Positions 51,124-58,546 of a stretch of DNA of 64,000 nt are shown here, one piece after another. Location of the stretch: contig NZ_BMTT01000004.1 in NCBI RefSeq assembly GCF_014649815.1, positions 1-64,000 on the forward strand, in the 5' to 3' direction. Source of the stretch: Streptomyces mutabilis (lineage in GTDB: Bacteria; Actinomycetota; Actinomycetes; Streptomycetales; Streptomycetaceae). The translations under genes and the position numbers were made by a program. Position 1 is the stretch's first letter; the number at the start of each line of letters is the position of its first letter. The notes beneath the pieces are model-generated. The model was not told the origin of the DNA. It worked only from the letters and a program-made list of their open reading frames with translations, and made no database searches.

Positions 51124-51939
51124 ATGACCGGACCCGGCGCCACCCCCGCCCCCGTCGACACCAGTCGGCCGCACCCGGCGCGCGTGTACGACTGGTGGCT
51201 GGGCGGCAAGGACAACTACCCGGTGGACGAGGAACTCGCCCGCAGGATCCTCGCCGCGGACAGCACCGCGGTGCGCGGTGCGCGGGCCAACCGCCGGTTC
51301 ATGCACCGGGCGGTCCGCATGCTCGCCGAGGCCGGGGTGCGCCAGTTCCTGGACATCGGCACCGGTATCCCCACCGAGCCGAACCTGCACCAGGTGGCCC
51401 AGGCCGTGGCGCCCGCATCGCGGGTGGTCTACGCCGACAACGACCCGATCGTGCTGCGGCACGCCGAGGCGCTGCTGCACGGCTCCGCCGAGGGCTCCAC
51501 GGACTACGTCCACGCGGACGTCCGCGACCCGGACACCATTCTGCGGCTGGCGGGCGAGTCCCTGAACTTCAACCGGCCGGTGGCCCTGTCCCTGGTGGCG
51601 CTGACGCACTACCTCGGTGACGCGGCCGACGGCGACGACGTGCACGGGCTGCTGAAGCGGTACGTCGACGCCCTCGCCCCCGGCAGTCACCTGGTCCTCT
51701 CCCAGGTCACGCCCGACCTGAACCCGGAGGCCGTGGGCAAGGCCGCCGGCCTGTTCGCCCGCAGCGGCACGCCGTTCTATCCGCGTTCCCTCAGCGAGTT
51801 CTCCCGCTTCTTCGACGGCCTGGAACTGGTGGGCCCGGGCGTCATCCCGGTCACCGGGTGGCGGCCGGACCCGGAGGACGTGGCCGTGCAGGCGGAGGGC
51901 ATCGTGCCGGTGTACGCGGGGGTGGCGCGCAAGGTCTGA
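51124..51939 (+). CDS. SAM-dependent methyltransferase, DUF574 family
   Basis: A 271-residue protein. HPARVYDWWLGGKDNYPVDEELARRIL at the start and FLDIGTGIPTEPNLHQVAQ, VVYADNDPIVLRHAEALL then ADVRDPDTIL are the signature blocks of the actinobacterial DUF574 methyltransferases. ATG 51124 follows GAGGAG. Members are numerous in Streptomyces and usually adjoin DUF5753 regulators; a substrate has not been assigned to my knowledge. Confidence 0.9.
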   Translation: MTGPGATPAPVDTSRPHPARVYDWWLGGKDNYPVDEELARRILAADSTAVRGARANRRFMHRAVRMLAEAGVRQFLDIGTGIPTEPNLHQVAQAVAPASRVVYADNDPIVLRHAEALLHGSAEGSTDYVHADVRDPDTILRLAGESLNFNRPVALSLVALTHYLGDAADGDDVHGLLKRYVDALAPGSHLVLSQVTPDLNPEAVGKAAGLFARSGTPFYPRSLSEFSRFFDGLELVGPGVIPVTGWRPDPEDVAVQAEGIVPVYAGVARKV

Positions 51940-52044
51940 CGCGGGTCCGGACGGCCCGTCCTGACCCGTACGGGCCCCGCGAACGGGTGCGCTCCCGCGC
52001 CCGCCCCTAGGTTCGAGGGAGCCAGGGCGATCAAGGGAGCGCAT

Positions 52045-52175
52045 GTGACCGACACACGGACACCGCCCACCGAGCCGGGCGCGGCGCTGTTGCGGGCGGG
52101 GCGGTTCTTCCGGCCCGGCACCGCCGCCCCCGACCTGCACAGCATCGGGCTGGTCGGCGGCCGGGAGTCGGACGC
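52045..52175 (+). pseudogene. narG: narG remnant, first ~43 codons
   Basis: GTG at 52045 with GGGAG upstream begins the N-terminus of a respiratory nitrate reductase alpha chain, ending IGLVGGRESDAW. In an intact NarG this continues into the Trp-Ser-His-Asp segment and about 1,180 more residues, including the cluster and molybdenum sites. Here it stops at about 52175 and switches to the end of narH in another frame. After the joint the old frame stays open and by chance runs into narJ, but the sequence in between is meaningless. Confidence 0.82.
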
Positions 52176-52388
52176 GTGGTCCCGACGGCGGCCGTCGGCG
52201 ACGCGCACCGGCTGGAGGCGTCGGCGCTGCCGGACACGTGCAGCCTGGACAGCGTCGACGGCCCGGGCATGGGCGGGGACGGGCCGTTCGGCCAGGACTC
52301 GGGACGCAAGCGGCTGCCGCTGGTGCCCGTGGAGAACTTCCACATCCTGCGCAGGCGGCAGACCGCGGACCACGAAAGGGAGGTCTGA
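52176..52388 (+). pseudogene. narH: narH remnant, last ~70 codons
   Basis: The frame starting at 52176 reads AHRLEASALPDTCSLDSVDG, then GPGMGGDGPFGQDSGRK and VPVENFHILRRRQTADHE with stop at 52388. CSLD...GPGMGG and the VENF...LRxRQT tail are the end of nitrate reductase beta chains. All four iron-sulfur cysteine sets of NarH are missing. Together with the narG remnant this shows a single internal deletion of about 5 kb, estimated from usual gene lengths. Confidence 0.82.
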
Positions 52389-52392
52389 TCCC

Positions 52393-52887
52393 ATGCCCGG
52401 CTTCGAGGTGCTGTACCAGGCGGCGGCGCTCTGTCTGACGTATCCCGACGACGACTTCCGCACCCGGCTGCCGCTGCTGCGCGAGGCCGCGCCGCAACTG
52501 CGCGGCTTCACCGACCACGCGGCGGCGACCGAGCAGGGCGAACTCCAGGCGCACTACGTGGAGGTCTTCGACTTCAAGAACCGGCACAGCCTGTACCTGA
52601 GCTGGTGGACCGACGGCGACACCCGCAACCGCGGCATGTCGCTGGTCCGCTTCAAGGAGCTGTACCGGGCCCACGGGCTGGAGTTCACCGACGAGGAGCT
52701 GCCCGACTTCCTGCCCGCGGTCCTGGAGTTCGCCTCCCGCACCGGGAACATCGGCATGCTCACCGAGCACCGCCACGCCCTGGACCAGCTCCGCTCCCGG
52801 CTCACCGCCTTCGGGACGCCCTACGCGTGCGTCCTGGACGCGGTGTGCGCCACCCTGCCGCCCGCACCCACCGGAGGCCGCCCGTGA
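52393..52887 (+). CDS. narJ: Nitrate reductase assembly chaperone NarJ
   Basis: A 164-residue NarJ with LYQAAALCLTYPDDDFRTRLPLL, TEQGELQAHYVEVFDFKNRHSLYLSWWTDGDTRNRG and PDFLPAVLEFAS, the TorD/NarJ helical fold. Reading frame is intact with ATG 52393, four bases after the narH remnant stop. Its GTGA overlap with narI is kept. Without NarG to load cofactor into, it has no job from this locus, though it could still serve another NarG in the cell. Confidence 0.88.
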   Translation: MPGFEVLYQAAALCLTYPDDDFRTRLPLLREAAPQLRGFTDHAAATEQGELQAHYVEVFDFKNRHSLYLSWWTDGDTRNRGMSLVRFKELYRAHGLEFTDEELPDFLPAVLEFASRTGNIGMLTEHRHALDQLRSRLTAFGTPYACVLDAVCATLPPAPTGGRP

Positions 52888-53593
52888 CCGTCTTCCTGCG
52901 GGGCGTGCTGCCCTACGCCGCCTGCGCCCCGCTGATCGCGGGCCTGGTCCGGCGGCACCGCTACGACCGGACGACCCGTTCCTCGCAGGTCTACGAGTCG
53001 AAGCTGCTGAACATCGCGTCGCCGGTGTTCCACTACGGCATCCTGTTCGTGCTCGTCGGCCCTCTCGTCGGGTTGTTCGTTCCCGAATCGTGGACGGACG
53101 CGCTGGGCGTGAGCGAGCACGCGTACCACCTGCTGTCCCTGTACGGCGGCACGGCGGCCGGGGTGCTCGCCGTCGCGGGCATCCTCGTCCTGATCTACCG
53201 GCGGCGCACCAACGCCCCGTCTTCCGGGCGACGACCGCCAACGACAAGGTCATGTACCTCTTCCTGCTCGCGGCGATCGTCCTCGGCGTGGTCGCCAAGC
53301 TAGCGCACTCCTCGGGCACCGGCTACGACTACCGGCACACCATCGCGCCCTGGTCGCGCGGCCTGTTCACCCTCCGGCGGAAGACGGAGCTGATGGTGGG
53401 GTGCCGGTGCTGTACCAGGTGCACGCGGTGGTGGGGATGCTGCTGACGCCCTCCTGCGGTACACCCGGCTGGTGCACATGTTCAGCGCGCCGGTGCAGTA
53501 CCTGACCCGCCCGTACGTGGTGTACCGGTCGCGCGACCCCAGGCAGCTGGGGCCGCGCCCGGACCGGCGGGCTGGGAGCGCGCGGGCTCCTAG
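52884..53593 (+). pseudogene. narI: narI with about four single-base losses
   Basis: The gamma subunit begins VTVFLRGVLPYAACAPLIAG and is in frame to GILVLIYRRRTNAP near 53216. The reading then continues one frame back as VFRATTANDKVMYLFLLAAI to RRKTELMVG near 53400, again one frame back as PVLYQVHAVVGMLL to 53450, and again as LRYTRLVHMFSAPVQYLTRP; the end WERAGS plus stop at 53591-53593 needs a fourth shift. Each step equals loss of one base. The haem-binding His residues survive in pieces (KLAHSSGTGYDYRHTIAPW, YQVHAV). The gene is dead as sequenced. Confidence 0.88.
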
Positions 53594-53597
53594 CCGG

Positions 53598-54023
53598 TTA
53601 CGCCAGCTTCGCGGTGAGGGTGATGGTCGTGCCGGTCAGGGCCTGGCTGACCGGGCAGTTCTTCTTGGCGTCCTCAGCGGCGGCGACGAACGCGTCGTTG
53701 TCGAGGCCGGGCACGGTGCCCTCCACGGTGAGGTGGATGCCCTTGATGCCCTCACCCGGCTGGAAGGTGACGTCGGCGGAGGTGGTGAGCTTGGTGGGCG
53801 GGGTGCCGGCGCCGGCCAGGCCGTGCGACAGCGCCATGGAGAAGCAGCTGGAGTGGGCGGCGGCGATCAGCTCCTCCGGGCTGGTCTTGCCGTTCGCCTG
53901 CTCGGCGCGCGACGGCCACGACACCGGCTGCTCGCCGATGCCTGACGAGTCGAAGGTGACGACACCGTTGCCCTCGAGCAGGTTGCCTTCCCAGACGGTG
54001 TGTGCGGAGCGCGTGGTTGCCAC
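53598..54023 (-). CDS. OsmC/Ohr-family peroxide-resistance protein
   Basis: A 141-residue OsmC-type protein starting at GTG 54023 with AGAGGA upstream. The two redox cysteines lie in AAAHSSCFSMALSHGLA and KKNCPVSQALTGTTI, and the catalytic Arg/Glu in WPSRAEQANGKTSPEELIAA. It reduces organic hydroperoxides or hydrogen peroxide with a dithiol donor. Cytoplasmic, stand-alone gene, 4 bases past the end of the narI remnant on the other strand. Confidence 0.92.
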   Translation of the reverse strand: MATTRSAHTVWEGNLLEGNGVVTFDSSGIGEQPVSWPSRAEQANGKTSPEELIAAAHSSCFSMALSHGLAGAGTPPTKLTTSADVTFQPGEGIKGIHLTVEGTVPGLDNDAFVAAAEDAKKNCPVSQALTGTTITLTAKLA

Positions 54024-54108
54024 GGCGGGTCCTCTCGAATTCTCTTGCTGTACTGGGGCGGTGGGAGCCCGCGACCGGGTTCCCACCCCCATCCGATCAC
54101 ACTCCGGC

Positions 54109-55914
54109 TCAGCTCACCCGGAAGACCGGTCCCCGGGCGGTGAACGGCAACCGAGCCCCCTGCGGAATCAGGTAGGCGTGCTCGCGCCGCACCCGCAGCA
54201 CGTCGCACCATCCGTCGGTGATGACGAGGACCGGCGCGGTGGGCGGGAAGTCGTCGGCGCGCAGCAGCAGGTCCACGCCGGGCTGGAGCACGGTGCCGCC
54301 GCGGCCGTGCACCCGCACCCGGCCCGCGATGTCCGCCACCGGCAGGTACCCGGCGTCGTGGGGTGCCGCGTCGCAGAAGACGACGCGGGCGGCGGGCACG
54401 TCGCGGGCCCCGGCGTAGGAGGCGATGGCACCGAGCGCCTTGCCGAGCAGCGTGCGGTCCATCGAACCGGAGGTGTCGAGGACGACGCCGAAGGTGCAGC
54501 GGGCGATCTCCTCGGGCGGGAAGTACCGCCCGGCGCGCGGGATGTCGGGGGTGGCCGCCTGGCGTCGGGAGGGACGGGCGTACGACCGTACGGGCTCCGG
54601 GCGTGGCACGAACTCGTCGAACCAGCGGGCGAGCCGCGCGTCCCAGGGCAGCGGTGGATGGCTGAGGGCGCGGATCTCCTGGACCAGGCCGCCGGGCAGG
54701 AAGCCGCGTTCCTGCTGCCGGTGCAGGTCGAGTCCCTGGGTCAGGCCGCGCCGGTAGAAGCCGTCGAGGTCGACGTAGTCGGGGGGCGAGCCCAGCGGAC
54801 CGCCGAGGACGTCGCCGACGCCCTTGCCGCGCAGGGTGGACAGGCGGCGTATGCGGCGCAGGTCGCCGGCCATGCGGTCGTAGACCTCCTCGGCGGACGA
54901 GCCGGCCAGTGACGGGTCGTGCAGGAGGCCCTCGGGCATGGTGCCGACCTGCATCTCGACGAGCCAGCCGTTGATGACGTAGTCGCAGGCGACGTTGAAG
55001 AGGTAGGGGTCGCGGGTGCCGCAGCGGTCGCCGTGGCGCAGGGCGGCGTGCAGCATCTCGTGGGCGAGGACGAACCGCCACTCCTCGTCGTCGAGGCGCC
55101 GCAGCGGGTTGACGTAGATCTCGCCGGCCTCGGCGTTGACGGCGGCGACGGAGATGCCGTGGGCGCGGGCCAGTTCGGCGTCGGCGACGAGGGTGATGCC
55201 GGCCGCGATGCCGCCGAGGAGCGGGTAGGAGGAGACGAACCAGCTCAGGGCCTGCTGCCAGGGGTGCAGGCGGGTGGGGCCGCCCAGCATGTCGTCACGC
55301 CGGCCGCCCGCGAGGTCGAGGGCGGTGGACATGGTGCGGGTCAGCGCGTGGGCGAAGGCGAGCTGCCAGTCGGGGGCCTGCCCGTTCCAGGTGTCCCACG
55401 GCGCGAGCAGCTGGTCGGGTTCGTGGCCGGCGGTCCCGCAGTGCTCGTAGGCGGCCGGTATGCCGCCCTCGCGGCGCCAGGCGGCGGCGATGCGCTCCTC
55501 GTCGCCGTCGGGGTAGGCCGGCGGCAGGTCGTCCGGCGTGCGGCCGACCGGGAAGGTCTGCAGGAAGCGGTTGACGACGACGCAGCGGGCGGCGAGGTCG
55601 TAGCGGTCGGGCTGGACGCGCTCCCCGGTCGCGGCGGGTACGTGGCCGAAGCCGAGGTGGATCAGCGCGTGCGCGATGGCCCAGGCCCACTCGGCGGGCT
55701 CCGCGTGGCGGGTGGGGTGCAGGTGGAGCCGGCCGTTGGAGCTGACGCGGACGAGTCCCTGCCGGGGCGCGACCCGGCACTCCTCCTCCCGGCACAGCTT
55801 GACCTCCATCGAGGCCAGTGCCGGGTTGGCCCACGCCAACCGCACGCCCTTGGCGCAGTTCTCGGCGGCCGGGTCCTTCTTCTTCTGCTGCTTCGGCCCC
55901 GCGGCCCGGCTCAT
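54109..55914 (-). CDS. VWA-like protein with metallopeptidase-like N-terminal domain (DUF2201)
   Basis: A 601-residue protein. A basic start (KQQKKKDPAAENC) is followed by a helical domain with AWAIAHALIHLGFGHVP and then WRFVLAHEMLHAALRHGDRCGTRDPYLFNVACDYVING, an HExxH-type zinc site with a later Asp/Asn. From about residue 455 a VWA-like domain has GVVLDTSGSMDRTLLGKALGAI (MIDAS DxSxS) and LVITDGWCDVL. ATGA overlap with the MoxR gene upstream. The pair resembles MoxR-VWA chaperone systems used to insert metals or assemble complexes; the target is unknown. Confidence 0.85.
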   Translation of the reverse strand: MSRAAGPKQQKKKDPAAENCAKGVRLAWANPALASMEVKLCREEECRVAPRQGLVRVSSNGRLHLHPTRHAEPAEWAWAIAHALIHLGFGHVPAATGERVQPDRYDLAARCVVVNRFLQTFPVGRTPDDLPPAYPDGDEERIAAAWRREGGIPAAYEHCGTAGHEPDQLLAPWDTWNGQAPDWQLAFAHALTRTMSTALDLAGGRRDDMLGGPTRLHPWQQALSWFVSSYPLLGGIAAGITLVADAELARAHGISVAAVNAEAGEIYVNPLRRLDDEEWRFVLAHEMLHAALRHGDRCGTRDPYLFNVACDYVINGWLVEMQVGTMPEGLLHDPSLAGSSAEEVYDRMAGDLRRIRRLSTLRGKGVGDVLGGPLGSPPDYVDLDGFYRRGLTQGLDLHRQQERGFLPGGLVQEIRALSHPPLPWDARLARWFDEFVPRPEPVRSYARPSRRQAATPDIPRAGRYFPPEEIARCTFGVVLDTSGSMDRTLLGKALGAIASYAGARDVPAARVVFCDAAPHDAGYLPVADIAGRVRVHGRGGTVLQPGVDLLLRADDFPPTAPVLVITDGWCDVLRVRREHAYLIPQGARLPFTARGPVFRVS

Positions 55915-56972
55915 CGCCGTGCCTCCACCAGCCGGGGCATGTCGCGGGCGGCCTCGACGAGGAACCAGGCGGGCAGCACCGGGTTGCCGTCGGCGTCGGA
56001 GGCGATGACGCTCTGGGCGACCTCGACGGAGATCTCGGCGAGCTGGACGAGCAGCGACTTGGCGCGGTAGGCGGTCTGGCGGCCGTTCGCCGACATCTGC
56101 TCCTTGCTCGCGGGCAGCTCCTTGACCAGCCGGCCGCGGAAGGACTCGGCGAGGTAGTAGAGCAGGTCCCGGTCCTGGAGGCGGTTGGGCCAGCGGGCCT
56201 CGCCCTTGAGGATCGCCTCGATGCCGAAGCGGCTGCGGACGATCTTGACGTAGCCACAGAAGGCGGTGGCGTGGGCGGGGGTCAGCGTGCCGTGCGCGAG
56301 GACCTTCAGGGTCTCCTCGTCGAGCTCCCGCCCGAAGGAGTGCAGGGCATCGGAGAGCATGTGCCAGGAGCGCGGGGTGGAGAACGGTTCCTCGGTCTTG
56401 GGCGGCTTGGACCACAGGTGGTCGGGGCGGTCGGTGAGGTGGTCCGTGATCCAGGGGTGAATGCCGTTCTCGGCGGCCCAGGCCAGCCAGTCCTTCGCGG
56501 AGGCGTCCAGGTGGACGTGGGTGAGGCGGTTGACCAGCGCGGAGGCGATGGGGCGGGCGAGGGCGTTGTCGGTGGCGCGGTTGCCGGCGCCGATCACGAT
56601 GGAGCCCTTGGGCAGCTCGTAGCTGCCGATGCGGCGGTCCAGGATGAGCGAGTAGAACGCCTTCTGCACGTCCGGTGTGGCCGCGTTCAGCTCGTCCAGG
56701 AACAGGCAGTACGGCTCGTCGCGGGCGATGGACTCGGGCGGGCAGAACACCGACCGCCCGTCCCGGATCTGCGGTACGCCGATCAGGTCCTCGGGCGCGA
56801 GCTGGGTGCCGAGCAGGCTCACGCACTCCAGGCCCAGCGAGTCGGCGAAGTTCCTCACCAGGGAGGACTTGCCGATGCCGGGTGCGCCCCACAGGAAGAC
56901 CGGCCGCACGGTGGCCAGACCGAGCAGCAGTTCCGGGAGTCGGGCGGGAGTGACGGTGACGGCTGCGTGCAC
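55911..56972 (-). CDS. MoxR-type AAA ATPase
   Basis: A 353-residue AAA+ protein. GTG at 56972 follows GAGGAG. Walker A FLWGAPGIGKSSLVRNFAD near residue 28, PEDLIGVPQI, Walker B CLFLDELNAATPDVQKAFYSLI, sensor 1 VIGAGNRATDNALARP and arginine-finger-like HVHLDASAKDW. The C-terminal part carries SKEQMSANGRQTAYRAKSLLVQLAEIS. It is first of two genes with the DUF2201/VWA partner, and would use ATP to remodel a client bound through the VWA domain. Confidence 0.88.
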   Translation of the reverse strand: MHAAVTVTPARLPELLLGLATVRPVFLWGAPGIGKSSLVRNFADSLGLECVSLLGTQLAPEDLIGVPQIRDGRSVFCPPESIARDEPYCLFLDELNAATPDVQKAFYSLILDRRIGSYELPKGSIVIGAGNRATDNALARPIASALVNRLTHVHLDASAKDWLAWAAENGIHPWITDHLTDRPDHLWSKPPKTEEPFSTPRSWHMLSDALHSFGRELDEETLKVLAHGTLTPAHATAFCGYVKIVRSRFGIEAILKGEARWPNRLQDRDLLYYLAESFRGRLVKELPASKEQMSANGRQTAYRAKSLLVQLAEISVEVAQSVIASDADGNPVLPAWFLVEAARDMPRLVEARR

Positions 56973-57049
56973 GCAGGGGCTCCTCGGAAGAGGGATGTCG
57001 GGAGGGGACCGCACCAGTGTCGGTCCCCGGCCGCCCGCGCGCAGCCGAA

Positions 57050-58462
57050 TTACGGTGCGGCGGGCCCCTCCGCGCGCCGCCTGCGGGCCGCCATCACCGC
57101 GTAGACCAGCACGCCCGCGAAGAGGAAGAGGACGCCCTGGTAGACGGCCGCGTAGCTGGCGCCGGCGACCAGCCAGAGGGAGAAGCCGGCCGCGACCGCC
57201 GCGATCACGCCGTCGCGGACGAACCGGGCGCGGTCGACCTTCTCGCCCTGTCCGGAGACCAGGTGGAAGATCTGCGCGGCGGTGGCCAGCAGGTAGGGCA
57301 CGGTCGCGGTGAAGGTGGTGACGAGGACCAGGACCTCGAAGACCTTCGCCGAGCCGGCGGCGTAGTTGTAGACGGTGAGCAGGGAGGCGAGGACGACGGT
57401 GACGGCGACGCCGGTCGTCGGGACGCCGCGCCGCCGGCGCGCGAAGGCCGCCGGGAAGAGGCCGTCCTTGGCGGCGGCGTAGGGCGTCTGGGCGCTGAGC
57501 AGGGTCCAGCCGTTGAGGCAGCCGGTCATCGAGACCAGGGCGGCGAGCGCCACGGCCCAGCCGCCCCAGGTGCCGCCGAACATGGCGTTGACCGCGTCGG
57601 AGAAGGGGGCGGTGGAGTCCACCAGTCGGTCGTGGGCGACCGTGCCGAAGACCGAGAGGGTGCCCAGCAGGTAGACGAGGGCGGCGCCCGCCGTGCCGAT
57701 GACCGTGGCCCGGCCGACGGTGCGGCGGGGGTCCTTCACCTCGCCGGCGCTGACGGCGGCGGACTCCACGCCGAGGTAGGAGAAGAGCAGGATCGCGGCG
57801 GCGGCCGAGACCGCGCCGATGCCGCTGCCGCCCGTGGCGTTGAACGGGCCGAGGTTGTCGGCGTCGAAGAAGAACAGGCCGCCGACCGCGACCAGCAGCA
57901 GCGGGGCGAACTTCAGGACGGTGGCGACGAGCTGGACGGCGCCCACGTAGCGGGTGCCGGCGAAGTTGGCGAGCGCGGGCAGCCACTGGATGACGAGGGC
58001 GGCCAGGCAGGCGGTCCAGCGGTGGTCGCCCACCGGGATCAGGACGTCGAGGTAGCCGACGGCGGCCACGGCGAGGGCCGCGTTGGACACCCAGGTGGTG
58101 ATCCAGTACGCCCAGGCGGCGAGGAAGCCGGCGAAGTCACCGAAGGCCTCACGGGCGTAGACGTAGGGACCGCCGGTGCGCGGGTCGCGCTGGGCGAGCC
58201 GGCCGAAGACCAGCGCGAGCGCGATGGCGCCGACGGTGAGGACGCCGAACGCGAGCAGGCTGACGGTGCCGAAGGGGGCGACGGAGGCCGGGAGCAGGAA
58301 GATGCCGCCGCCGATGATGTTGCCCATGACCAGGGCGGTGGCGACGGGGAGCCCGAAGCGGCGGGCGTGCCTGCCGCCCTCGGCCGCGGGGGCGGAACCG
58401 GGGGCCGCGGGGGTCTCCTGCGGGGCCGGAGCCGGTGGGGGGACGGTCCCGGTGACGTGCAT
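57050..58462 (-). CDS. Amino acid/polyamine transporter (APC family, antiporter type)
   Basis: A 470-residue membrane protein with about twelve spans. The helix 1 break ALVMGNIIGGGIFLLPASVAPFG is characteristic of the APC fold, and FSYLGVESAAVSAGEVKDPRRTVGRATVIG in helix 6-7 and LTGCLNGWTLLSAQTPYAAAKDGLFP support the CadB/AdiC/ArcD-like antiporter branch. Residues 1-35 are a Pro/Ala-rich tail. Start ATG 58462 from the conserved tail. Substrate not predictable. Confidence 0.87.
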   Translation of the reverse strand: MHVTGTVPPPAPAPQETPAAPGSAPAAEGGRHARRFGLPVATALVMGNIIGGGIFLLPASVAPFGTVSLLAFGVLTVGAIALALVFGRLAQRDPRTGGPYVYAREAFGDFAGFLAAWAYWITTWVSNAALAVAAVGYLDVLIPVGDHRWTACLAALVIQWLPALANFAGTRYVGAVQLVATVLKFAPLLLVAVGGLFFFDADNLGPFNATGGSGIGAVSAAAAILLFSYLGVESAAVSAGEVKDPRRTVGRATVIGTAGAALVYLLGTLSVFGTVAHDRLVDSTAPFSDAVNAMFGGTWGGWAVALAALVSMTGCLNGWTLLSAQTPYAAAKDGLFPAAFARRRRGVPTTGVAVTVVLASLLTVYNYAAGSAKVFEVLVLVTTFTATVPYLLATAAQIFHLVSGQGEKVDRARFVRDGVIAAVAAGFSLWLVAGASYAAVYQGVLFLFAGVLVYAVMAARRRRAEGPAAP

Positions 58463-58546
58463 GGGGTGGTGCGCCTTCCTTGGAACTGGTGCCCGGGATC
58501 GCCGGGGCGGCGCCCATGGTCCGGCACGGCCGGGCACGGCTCCAAA

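Noticed and set aside
52045-52887. A single 280-codon gene joining narG start and narJ
   Set aside because: The middle part is an accidental frame through the narH remnant. NarJ has its own ATG at 52393, and the narH tail is readable in another frame.
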